The notes below the pieces were generated by a model, which ran no database searches, had not been told where the DNA came from, and worked only from the letters and a program-made list of their open reading frames with translations. A stretch of DNA of 64,000 nucleotides, taken from NCBI RefSeq assembly GCF_901000735.1, contig NC_081543.1:15031574-15095573 (forward strand). Reading direction: 5' to 3'. Shown here piece by piece: positions 22,501-32,270 of the stretch. Position 1 is the stretch's first letter. Each line of letters begins with the position of its first letter. Both the position numbers and the translations under genes were made by a program. The stretch comes from Corylus avellana. Its lineage: Eukaryota; Streptophyta; Magnoliopsida; Fagales; Betulaceae.

Positions 22501-25005
22501 TATTATTTTCTCAACACAAAGTGCTTTCATCTCGGGTCGCCTGATTTCGGACAACATATTAGCCGCATATGAGACGCTTCATACTATGCACACCAGTATG
22601 AAGGGGAAAAAGGAATTTATGTCGGTCAAGCTTGATATGAGCATGGCCTATGACAGGGTGGAGTGGAGGTTTTTGGAGGTGGTCATGCCGCGTATGGGGT
22701 TTGATATAGGTGGATTAATTTGATTATGATGTGTATTTCCTCTACAAAGTACGCAATTCTGGTGAATGGGACGCCATGTGGAAGTATTACCCCATCTAGG
22801 GGTATTTGACAGGGAGACCCCATATCACCTTATTTGTTTTTGTTTTGTGCCGAGGCGCTGAGTTCGTTGTTGACTAAGGCAAATAGTGATGGGTTGTTGA
22901 TGGGGGTCCCCTCTTCCAAAAGAGATCCCCATGTTAGCCACCTATTTTTTGCCGATGATAGTTTATTGTTTTGCAGGGCAAATATTGTACAATGGAGCAA
23001 CTTGACAAGTATTTTAAGAGTGTACAAAGCGGCCTCAGGACAAAAATTGAACCAAGATAAGACGACAATCTTTTTTAATAACAACACTCTGCCGGCCGAC
23101 AAAGATCAAGTGTTTGAACTTGTAGAAATACCAGCCTCACAAAGATATGACACCTATTTGGGACTTACCGCCTTAGTGGGTAAGTCGAGAACATTAGCTT
23201 TTCGAAGTATTATTGACAGGGTTAGTAAGCGATTAAAAGATTGGAAGTTGAAATTCCTGTCTCAAGCTAGGAAAGAGATCCTTTTGAAGGCGGTCATACA
23301 AGCTATTCCAACTTATTGTATGAGTGTGTTTCATCTTCCGAAATCACTATGTTCGGAGATAAACTCACTAATGCAAAAGTTTTGGTGGGGTCAAAAAGAG
23401 AATGACAAACGGATCACTTGGATGAGTTGGAGCCAAATGGGGCTTTCAAAAAGGCGTGGGGGCATGGGTTTTTGAGATTTCACTTGCTTTAATACAGCCC
23501 TTTTGGCAAAGCAATGTTGGAGGATAAAGAAGGTGCCGGAGAGCCTTATTGCAAAAATTATGAAAGCCAAGTATTTTTCAGAATGTTATATTTTGGAAGC
23601 CCAATTAGGAAGAAAACCGTCGTTTGCGTGGCGAAGCATACAAAGCTCGTGCGGTTTGCTTCGAAAAGGGTTAATATGGAGAGTGTGGTGTGGTGAAAAA
23701 ATACGTATTGGGCAAGATAGGTGGATTCCCCAACCTCACTCTTTTAAGATTCAATCCCCACCGTCTCTTTTAGCTCATACAACCACAATTAGCGAACTTT
23801 TGGACAATGCGACACTAAGGTGGAATCAGGCTTTGGTGAATCAGATTTTCTCACATGAGGAGTCCCAACTCATCCTCTCTTCACCACTCAGTGGCTCACG
23901 GCAAGATGATGTCCTTGTATGGCGGGGTACGGCCAAGGGGGTCTTCTCATTTTGTAGCGCTTATTATATGCAAAAAGAGGTGGAAAAGGCGACTCAAGCT
24001 GAAAGTTCCCATAGGGGTTAGCCTAGTGCAATTTGGGAAAAGTTGTGGAAACTGTCGATCCCAAATGTGGAAAAGAACTTTCTATGGAGGGCCTGTCACG
24101 AAATCCTTCCGACTAGAGCCAACCTATACAGGCACAAAATTATTGTGAACCCAAAGTGCCTAATCTGTGAGTTAGAAGATGAAATGGCGGCCCATGTCCT
24201 TTGGAATTGCCCCTCAACTGCGGATGTCTTGGGCATAGGGGAAAGAATATTCCAGAAAAGCTCTTTCCATGATCGGATTTTCTTACAAGTGGCCGAGGAA
24301 ATGTTTGCAAGGTGTGACAGGGAGGAAATCCTCTAGTTTGCAGGCATAGCAAGGAGACTGTGGTTAAGGCGAAATGAAGTTGTCCATAGAGGTCATTTTG
24401 CCTCTCCAGTAGCGGTGGTAAAGTTTGCTACGGAAGCTATTCTGGAATATCACGCAGCTCACGTGGAGGGAGGACTTACAAGCAGCACGGTGAGATCCAT
24501 ACAGTGGGAGGCACGGCCGATGGGCTGGATAATGGCAAATTGGGACGCGTCGATCAATAAGCAGCAAGGAAGGTGGGGACTGGGGGTGATCCTAAGGGAC
24601 TATACAAGGCAAATGATAGCGGCAAAGTGCTCTTCTTGGTTGGGAGGTTTAGACCCAACAACTCTTGAGGCGTTAGCTACTCTGGAAACCATCCGTTTTT
24701 GCAGCAGAATGGGCCATGATTGGATTCAGTTTGTTGGTGATGCGAAGGTGGTGGTGCAAGCGGTGACATCAAATGAACCTGACTGGAGAAATAAGGACCA
24801 TATTATTGAGGCTATTAGGACAGCAACCCGATCCTTTTCTCATTGGAAGACGCTAAATGTGACAAGAGAAGCAAACCAACTAGCTCACGTCTTAGCAAGA
24901 AGGGCATCAAAACAATGCATGGAAAATGAGTGGTTCACTGACACACCGGATTGTATTAAAGATCTTCTTGCCTTTGAGCAAGGTGTACCTATCAATTTGA
25001 GCTAA
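19511..25005 (+). pseudogene. LINE ORF2: endonuclease, reverse transcriptase, RNase H, broken
   Basis: Begins MTILSWNCRGLGNP at 19511 with a TGA right after. Endonuclease blocks follow (LVFLIKTKLRH, CIGDFNEILFP, DLGFLGPKYIWNN), interrupted at 20150 by a solo LTR; removing it and one AGTTT copy restores VEFALGSDHLPVF. The reverse transcriptase spans about 22166-23475 with ALGPDGFTAGFFQKHW, FRPISLCNVIYKLLSKVLAN, KLDMSMAYDRVEW and the catalytic FADDSLLF near 22950. A zf-RVT segment lies at about 24043-24300 (LWRACHEILPTRANLYRHKI) and an RNase H domain at 24415-25005 (WDASINKQQGRWGLGVILRD, the acidic FVGDAKVVV, NQLAHVLARRAS). Stops and frame changes occur throughout, for example at 19748, 22722 and 23475. 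Confidence 0.88.
20151..21542 (-). mobile_element. Solo LTR (1.39 kb) inside the LINE endonuclease region
   Basis: 5-bp target duplication AGTTT (20146-20150, 21543-21547) and TG..CA ends. Removing it restores the LINE reading frame exactly. On the minus strand it begins TGATAAGTGCCAAATATTGC and ends GCACAACA. A TATA box, CCTATAAATAGA, lies at about 20981-20992 in LTR orientation. No gag/pol, and no second LTR with internal region, so this is a solo LTR left by recombination. A related copy is at 33252-34579. The superfamily cannot be told from the LTR alone. Confidence 0.85.
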
Positions 25006-25763
25006 TTAATGAAGCTACTTCAATTTCTTTCAAAAAAAAAAAAATTATACATATACCAATTAAATTTTGTTACCTAATTTAGGTACCATTAATTAAGTTT
25101 TGAATCAGGTATAATTATATATATATTTCAATTTTATTTTGTTACCTAATATAGGTACCAATTAAATTTTGTTATCTAATATTTTTTTAAAAAAACAAAT
25201 AATTAAGATTATTAATTAATTAATTTTTGACGTGTGAAATTATGACACGTCAATAAAGTTTTTTTTGACGTGACAGTAATTACCACGTCAGTAATTAGTG
25301 ACGTGGCAAAATGTGTGTTACAATAAACACATCAAAAAATCCTCTCTTTTTTGTAGTGGGTCCAAGTGTCAAACTAGACTTATTTTCTCTAATTTCATGC
25401 CAAACCTTGCTTATTATTGATCCTTAAGTCATAATTAAGGATTTCTTAACCCTAGTTTAGATCATAGTATCACACTATAATAATATGTTTATTTAAAAGA
25501 TTACTAGTGGAAATCATTGGTTGTGAAAATGGTGAAAATTTATTTGGCATTACTATAGGTATTGGAATTATTAATTAAATGTTCCATAAATTAGCAAAGG
25601 TGTATGAATATCAACTTTTAATACATGTTAAGATTCTTGTAACATAATTTGTGATGAATGAAAACATATAAATTGATAATGAACCATCTCTTGCTATTAT
25701 GTAATTCGTAGGGTAATCCATCATGTAACTTTCTCCCAATTTCAACAAATATTTTTTAATTAA

Positions 25764-26208
25764 GGTTAAATACACTTAAGCCCCCATAATTATTAGCTAT
25801 TTTCAAAAAAGTCTCTTGAACCCACAATTGTGATACTTAGATACATCAAACTATAATTTTGTTGCAATTAAGCTACTTTTTTGTCATTCTTCCAAAAATA
25901 CCACTACTTTCCTTAAAAAATAAATAAATGAATTTATATAAAAAATTAAATTAAATTAAATATAAAATACATAGAGTAAGGTTCGATTGTATAGAAAGAA
26001 TTTACATGGAATTTTGATTTTTGATTTTAGTTTTTTAAATTTTTTTTTTTTTTTTAAGAAGATAGGGGTATTTTTGGAAGAATTACATAAAAGTTGCTTA
26101 ATTGCAATAAAAATGATAGTTTGATGTATCCAAATGTTACACTTGTAACCTATTAGTTGACTTTTTTGAAAATGGTTGATAATTCAAGGGACTTCAGTGT
26201 ATTTAACC
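25764..26208. mobile_element. 445-bp MITE with GGTTAAATACAC termini
   Basis: Left end GGTTAAATACACTTAAG and right end CTTCAGTGTATTTAACC are inverted, and the inner arms also mirror (ACATCAAACTATAATTTTG against AATGATAGTTTGATGTATC; TTGCAATTAAGC against GCTTAATTGCAA). Flanks TTTAATTAA and TCAAATTAA are similar 9-mers, and copy A (about 7090) shows the empty site, fitting a Mutator-like MITE with a decayed target duplication. Confidence 0.78.
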
Positions 26209-26522
26209 CTTCAAATTAAATGGTTTGGAACTTGTCATATCAGCATTTATCACATCTATCAACTTAACATTTATCATCTTATTATTTATTATATTTTAAA
26301 ATAAATAAACATCAATATGATAAAAACTCAACAATTTAATTTAAAAACAATGGTTGATATTATAGAAAATCCGCAAGGTAGGATTAGCTAATAATTTTCG
26401 AGGATCTTGATGTACATTACTTCAATTAAGAGAGACACTTAGAGAGAAAGAGTAGTTAGAAACTCGTTACCAAATAAAAAATTGGAACTCAAGGACTCGA
26501 AGTATAAATGGCATCTGAAGGG

Positions 26523-27372
26523 TTTTTTTTTTTTTTTTTTTTTTTTTCCTTTGAAGGGGAAATCAGTCCAACAACATTAATTAATGAAGGATCATGAGCA
26601 TAAAGCTCTTACATCACATAACAAAAGCTCTTAGAAAATTATAGCCGAAGTTACGAGGTTACAAGTCATAAATATATACATAACAATTTGATATTCAAGA
26701 CATATCTATGACATTAATATCCGCTAACTCATGACTAGTCTTCAGTTGTAATAACAGATCTGTTCTAGACAAACTCAACTCAATGCATAGGTAACTCATA
26801 TTCCTCGGCCCTGGGAGTAGAAAACCCAATGCTGAAACTCATTTTCCTTAACCTGAAAGCCGAAAAACTGTTCACATCCACAACCTAAGGGTCTGGACAA
26901 TCTTTATTCAAACAAGTTACAAAGAAACTGCCAAAAATAAATTAAAATACATAAAAATACAAAACCAGCAGACAGAAGCATCGATGGAAGCGAAGCAACA
27001 ACCATGCGTGTGGAGCACGCACAAGAGAGTGAAGCTCCCACCTTGGCACGTGTAGGCCACGTACTGGCGCGTGGTGGCAGTGTTGCGGCGAGGAGGGCGG
27101 CTACAAGTGGTGGAGAGGCTAGAAAAGGCGGGGGAGAGGCGAATCGTTGGCCTGGCAAGCCCGAAAGGAACAGATCTAGCTTAGATTAGACCGGATTTAA
27201 AACCCCCAAGTCGACTAGAACAAAGGAAAAGGCGACAGCCGGATGAGGCGGCGAGTTGACAAAGTGGAGGGGGTGGCGTGGCTGCTGCTGAAACTGGTGA
27301 TGGGGACCAAAAACAGGAGACAAAAAAAAAAAAAAAATCCATCCCTCCTCCCTAAATGAACCCACCGGAGAT
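26523..27372 (-). mobile_element. Non-autonomous retroposon, copy 3
   Basis: Poly(T) on the plus strand at 26523-26547 marks the 3' tail, followed by the shared 3' module (TTGAAGGGGAAATCAGTCC, TAGCCGAAGTTACGAGG, ACAAGTCATAAATAT). The 5' part (26990-27360) differs from the other copies. It lies inside the C-terminal coding region of secreted-protein pseudogene copy B; copy A shows the uninterrupted codons. The short ORFs here are incidental. No clean target duplication seen. Confidence 0.75.
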
Positions 27373-27382
27373 GATATGTTTT

Positions 27383-27804
27383 TCATAACATTCCAATAAA
27401 CAACTAACATAACGGGCACTTTTGCGATGACCCGCTATAATATTCAATTTTGGGTGGCAATTGGTTTTGATGCAACGTCTAATGATATAAAATAATAATG
27501 GGCGTTCTTTATTCTCGATATTATCTAAGCAATATTCAAAAGCAATAGAAATACAAGTTTCATATTCAAAGTCAGGAAATGACCATGTGCTTTTAATACT
27601 TGCACATTAATGTTCAACTTCGCTTTTAAGGCATTTGTAGATTGAGCCATAATAATCAAGTTCAAAGGAATAAGGAGGCAACACGGGAGGTGGAGACGGA
27701 AAGAATGAGATAGGGGCACATTCATTGACTTGCACATTTAGGAAAATAAGGACAAGCAGTTCCATCATCACTAACATAAGTTTTCTAACACATTTTGCAA
27801 CCAT
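27383..27804 (-). pseudogene. Cysteine-rich secreted-protein gene, copy B, stop plus retroposon
   Basis: Starts MVAKCVRKLMLVMMELLVLI (signal peptide) at 27804, then FPSPPPVLPPYSFELDYYG, and hits TAA at codon 66 (27607-27609). The same frame continues CASIKSTWSFPDFEYETC, EYCLDNIENKE, IKTNCHPKLN, ARYVSCLLECYEK to about 27383, where retroposon copy 3 interrupts it; the last codons lie beyond, near 26512. The stop differs from that of copy A (codon 63), so the two copies died separately or from a weakly constrained ancestor. Family unassigned. Confidence 0.65.
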
Positions 27805-28763
27805 TATTTTTCTGAAAATTTATAAACTTTATTATTTTAAGTTTAATTGAAAATGATAATTAAGGCTTAAACAATTACATTTATATACAAGTCAAGTGGC
27901 TTTTGGTTAGACCAAATTTTAAAAAGTTTTGAATTGACTTATTCCTAAAATAATTTTACCAAAAAATTGTTATTTAATAGCTCTTATTTTCAGAAGTATA
28001 ACCTTTCTATAGTAAAGTTTTGGTTAGAGCAAAAGGTCATGATAATATTAATGTTTAAAGTGTGACTTTTAGCAAAATTAAAGTATTCTTTTAAGAGTTC
28101 AATTATTTTATGCAAACAAGTGAAAAATGACTATCAAATAATTATGATATATTATATCAATGCACCAATTTACAAGGTTTTGAAATGCTAGCTCAAAATG
28201 CATGGCAAACATGCCACACAAGAAAATATGAAGTTTGAATTCTCTAGAAAGACACGTTATATTAAGATAATTATCAAAAGCTTATGTTCATAGAAAAAAA
28301 AATATTACAGAAGAAATTAAGTTTTGTAAACTATGAAGAGACATTCGAGGCAAATAGAATAGATTGACTTGATAATATTAACATACATGACTTGCTTTTA
28401 ATGTGAAAAACGTATTGATTCAATGCTTATGCAGCAAAAAATTGATATGTTTTACATCATTGCCTTAAAGAAAGTTTTATTTAAATGGAGGGTTGTTATA
28501 AAATGGTAAAATTTTGATAAAGTAAGATACATACGTTCGCCACTCGGAATAGCCCATGGGCTAAAATGTGCTTATTGACTTGTTTGTCTACAATACAAAT
28601 GTTTTTATTTATAGGGTAGCAAGTATATACAAGTGTGGCAATTAAATCTCCTTGATTTGATTACAATCCCAATATTTCATTACAATTAACCCGTAAATAG
28701 AAAATATTTTAACATCAACCAAATGCATAATATATGGAAGATATAACACATTCTAACAAAATC
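27805..28763. other. Copy B flank and anonymous AT-rich DNA
   Basis: Up to about 28421 this is collinear with copy A. From 28422 to 28763 the DNA is anonymous. A patch near 28462-28530 (AAGAAAGTTTTATTTAA..GTAAGATA) resembles one near 30133-30215. No gene seen. Confidence 0.45.
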
Positions 28764-28781
28764 ATGAGTAGGTGACTTTTT

Positions 28782-30000
28782 AATCATATCCGTCTTTCCC
28801 CCTCCCCTCCTTGCTAGGGTTTCATCTCTAGCAGAGAGCGCCATCGGAGGGGGAGAACCTTTGTTCTCCCCCTCCAGCCCTCCTCCCCTCTCCCTCTTCT
28901 ACCTCCTCCCTCCCCTCCCATCGCCTGCTTTCTATTAGCGAGCTAGCCTATTTACCTGATGCCCCTAGCTCTTTGGGTGATTTTTTCCTTTCCATTCCTC
29001 TCTGCCTCTTCCCCCTCCTTTGGTCCCTTTTTTTTTGCTCTAGGCTTTTGGATCGGCTGTTCTTTGCCCGATCTACTGCCCTTGCCGAACCACGTCGATG
29101 CTTGGCCCTCTACCTGTCCTCTTCAGCTCCGTTCGAGTTCTTCGCGTTCCGGCCATTTTTCCCCGACAACCTTCCTCCCCAACGTGGTTTCTATTTTGGG
29201 TTTCTTGTTTCTATGTTTTATTTTCTTATATTCTCCCATTTTCTTGTTTTCGCTAGAGTTTGTGTTTGCTTTTGTTGTTTCTGCTTGTTTAGGTACTCTT
29301 TGTGGGTGATGCTCATGGGGCTTCACTCAAACTTTCCCCTCCGTTTGAGGGCGCCACCGATCTCCTCCGCGCCTGCTCCGCCGCCCACCGTCCTCTACTG
29401 GGCCTTTTTATCACGCCCCCCACCGCGATGAGCTTCCAACGCCCCCTTCCGTTTTCGGTTTCCAGCGAGCACACGATCAGATCTTCTTTCCGACTGGTGT
29501 CATCCTCTTAGTGTGCTTTTTTTTTTTCTTTTTTTTTTTAATTTTTTTTTTATTTCCCTGTAATTTTGTATGGCTTTCCATTTTTTGTTCTTTTTGTGCT
29601 GTTTTGTTTCCCTGTATCAGTTTTGTTTTTGCTTGTAATAATGCTCAGTCCTCTCTCTCGATCTGCCCGCTTGATGTCCTTTGGGATAATTGATTTGGTC
29701 CAGACATTTGGGTGGTGGATGTGAACGTTATCTTGGCTTTCGGGTCGAAGATGATGAGTTTTGGCTTGGGGTTCTCTGCCCTCAATGCCGAGGAATAAGA
29801 GCTATTTATATATTGGTTTGAGTCTGTTTGGCGCAGAACTGCTGTTTAATTTCAAAATTAGTCATAAGTTAACAAATTTTGTCTGAGTCTAGAATGTAAT
29901 ACGTCATCTTTGACGCTTGTAACCTCGTAATTTTGGCTATGGTTGCTTCAGAGCTTTGTGCTCGTTTATCAATGAATGTGACATCTTCTTTCTAAAAAAA
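28782..30000 (+). mobile_element. Non-autonomous retroposon, copy 4, longest, with 18-bp TSD
   Basis: Target duplication ATGAGTAGGTGACTTTTT (28764-28781) against ATGAGTATGTAACCTTTT (30001-30018), 15 of 18 identical. It starts with C-rich sequence including AGGGGGAGAACC-TTTGTTCTCCCCCT (28848-28873, an inverted repeat) and ends with TTGTAACCTCGTAATTTTGGC, GAGCTTTGTGCTCGTTTATC, ATGAATGTGACATC and a poly(A). The 28900-29500 part is GC/CT-rich with short open frames and no recognised domain. It is the best reference copy of the family. Confidence 0.82.
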
Positions 30001-30018
30001 ATGAGTATGTAACCTTTT

Positions 30019-30593
30019 TTCTTAATTATAAAAGGAAATATTGTGCCGTAGTAAGGTTTATAAGCTTTTAAATGAGTAATTCTTATAAGAATTCATTTAT
30101 CGGGAAGGATCAATTGTTGTTTGAATGAATATTGCCCTGAAGAAAGTTTTATTTAATTTTAGAGATATTTAAGAATTGTAACTTTTGATATAGTAAGATA
30201 AATAATAAGTTTTTTTTTTTTTTTGAATAAATAATAAGTTAAATGGTTTTTGTTTTTAAACCTACACGTGTTATATTATATTTATTCTTAAAGAAAATAT
30301 AACATGATACATATTTTTCTAATAAAAATTATTTCTAGATCGATATTTTAGAAGACAATTTTGTCAGTGTTTGCCTATCCTATGTAGTTTGACAAAATCA
30401 ACTGTATTCTCTGTTTTTGTTTTTGTTTTTGTTTTTTTCAACAATTTAAATCTAAGAAAGATGATTGGTAATTTATGTGTTGCAAAAGTGGTGACTTCTT
30501 TTTCTTATTGTATTGAAAAAGATAACCAAAACCTTATTCCATCATACTCACGTGTTAAAACTTGAGACTATATGATATGCTTCATGTTTTATT
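30019..30593. other. Intergenic, no feature recognised
   Basis: AT-rich with a poly(T) run at about 30210-30224 and a (GTTTTT)n stretch at 30413-30437. No gene seen. Confidence 0.4.
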
Positions 30594-30595
30594 AA

Positions 30596-30762
30596 AGACT
30601 AGAGCTAGGGAACCAAACAAATAAACCCAAAAAATTTACCAAACTGATCGGCAAGAGTTTTTAAATAAAAAAAATGCAATTTTCTTTTTCTTGTCTGCTA
30701 CTTACGATTTGTCACGTCAGTGTATAAAATTTTCTGGGTTCATTTGTTTGGCTCTCTAGTAG
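30596..30762. mobile_element. Small foldback MITE
   Basis: The left arm CTAGAGCTAGGGAACCAAAC followed by AAATAAACCCAAAAAATTT is mirrored on the right by AAAATTTTCTGGGTTCATTT and GTTTGGCTCTCTAGTAG. Size is about 165 bp with no coding capacity. Ends are approximate and no target duplication is clear. Confidence 0.65.
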
Positions 30763-31008
30763 TCCTCTTTATTAAATGTCAAGAAAGATATATGAATTAA
30801 TCCTACTCAAATAAAAGTTTATGAAATAAGAATTTTATCGACATGCGATCTCCAATATTTCTCAAGAGTTTTCTCATTTATTTTATATTAATTGACAACA
30901 TGTTTTAATTGACTTTTTAATTAGTTTTTTTTAAAAAAAAAAAAAAATCTTTTAGTACACCATGCGGTTGAATATGTGTGACAAATGAATAAATAAATAA
31001 GTGCGAAG

Positions 31009-31764
31009 AGTAAGTTTATTCGCATCAAAACAAACCCATACAATACCAAGAGTTCATTCTTAGAAAATAGTAATGCACAGTGACTATTTATACTTTGTAG
31101 GCAAACCCAGCTAACCAACATACCACTTCTACCATGTCCATCAAATGAGACAAATGGTTTATCCCTAATCTTCCTTATTGATGGTGCTATGCAGTGAAGA
31201 AAATCCAGGATATGGAGAAGCGCTGGAGGTATCAGTTGCAGAGAAAAATAGAAATCTAATAGTAAGTTTATTCGCATCAAAACAAACTCATACAATACCA
31301 AGAGTCTATTCTTAGAAAATAGTAATGCACAGTGACTATTTATACTTTGTAGGGAAACCCAGCTAACCAACATACCACTTCTACCATGTGCATCAAACGA
31401 GACAAATGGTTTATCCCTAATCTTCCTTATTGATGGTGCTATGCAGTGAAGAAAATCCAGGATATGGAGAAAAGCTGGAGGTATCAGTTGCAGAGAACAA
31501 TGGAAATCTAATAGTAAGTTTATTCGCATCAAAACAAACCCATACAATACCAAGAGTCCATTATGAGAAAATTGTAATGCACAGTGACTATTTATACTTT
31601 GTAGGGAAACCCAGCTAACCAACATACCACTTCTACCATGTGCATCAAACGAGACAAATGGTTTATCCCTAATCTTCCTTATTGATGGTGCTATGCAGTG
31701 AAGAAAATCCAGGATATGGAAAGAGCTGGAGGTATCAGTTGCAGAGAACAATGGAAATCTAATT
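31009..31764 (-). repeat. Three tandem 252-bp repeats with a shared open frame and TATA box
   Basis: Units 31009-31260, 31261-31512 and 31513-31764 are highly similar; the unit length is exactly 84 codons. On the minus strand one frame is open through all three (276 codons, 31751-30924), with each unit giving HILDFLHCIAPSIRKIRDKP, FVSFDxHGRSGMLVSW and LLVLYxFVLMRINLL. Each unit also carries AAGTATAAATAGTC on the minus strand. I recognise no protein family. A frame kept open by chance in a unit divisible by three is possible. Another possibility is repeated promoter or 5'-leader sequence. Confidence 0.7.
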
Positions 31765-32239
31765 GTGTTGTTTGCTTTATATGTTGTATTTACTACAACA
31801 TTGCTCCACTGCCAGACACCTTAGAGAGCTCAAAACTTCATTTTATACTTTTCAATAGAAGTTTGACACATTAGGTAAAACACAAAAACAATAAAGATAA
31901 AAATACAATGTATTTTTAATTAAAATCAATCCTATAGACTTTTTAATTTGTTTTAACCCAAAGCTTGTTACTCACCTCTAAGCCCTCAACACTAAAGTCT
32001 CCAAAACTAACCAAGACAGTGACTTCGATAAGTTTATCAATGAGTATTTTGTTAAGAAAAAAAAATTATTTGGGGTGAATGATTATATTATTTGTTGGTA
32101 TTTTAAGTTGAGATGTTTGTTTTTTATTGGAGGGTACAAAACACATAGTTTACACTACGACCTGATTGAAACTATTCTCAGCATCGTTAAAGAAAACAAA
32201 AAAAAAGTCACATAAATGGACGTGGCTCTAATCATATAT
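31765..32239. other. Intergenic, no feature recognised
   Basis: AT-rich spacer between the 252-bp repeats and the poly(T) end of the second LINE. No gene seen. Confidence 0.4.
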
Positions 32240-32270
32240 TTTTTTTTTTTTGAAAAGATATCAAATATCA

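Larger units (their letters stand above)
17725..25043 (+). mobile_element. Full-length, inactive L1-type LINE nested in the CACTA element
   Basis: Flanked by a 13-bp target duplication ATTATACATATAC (17712-17724 and 25044-25056) and ending in a poly(A) tail (25032-25043). It has the plant L1 layout: ORF1 (gag-like, DUF4283 plus CCHC knuckle) and ORF2 (endonuclease, reverse transcriptase, zf-RVT, RNase H). Without the solo LTR at 20151-21542 the element is about 5.9 kb. Many stops and frameshifts make it non-functional. Confidence 0.9.
15075..25358. mobile_element. Non-autonomous CACTA (En/Spm) transposon with nested insertions
   Basis: Starts CACTACAAAAAATG and ends TTTTTTGTAGTG, the canonical CACTA termini, with a 3-bp target duplication GGT on both sides (15072-15074, 25359-25361). 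The sister tandem unit shows the uninterrupted site. Subterminal zones are packed with TGACGTGTCA/TGACACGTCA words. Subtracting the LINE at 17725-25043 and its duplicated site leaves about 2.95 kb, with no transposase or TNPA/TNPD-like ORF, so the element depended on others. Internal tandem repeats are entered separately. Confidence 0.9.
25533..28421. repeat. Segmental duplication, copy B
   Basis: Direct-orientation partner of 6841-9537 (landmarks given there). It contains two insertions absent from copy A, 25764-26208 and 26523-27372, and the second copy of the secreted-protein pseudogene. Its left end is continuous with the tandem unit at 14834-15074/25362-25557; copy A begins only at GGTGAAATTT, so the A duplication took only the right-hand part. 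Confidence 0.85.

Noticed and set aside
28959..29511. Overlapping plus-strand ORFs of 69-152 codons
   Set aside because: They lie in the C/T-rich 5' part of retroposon copy 4 and encode only phenylalanine/leucine/serine-rich low-complexity sequence.
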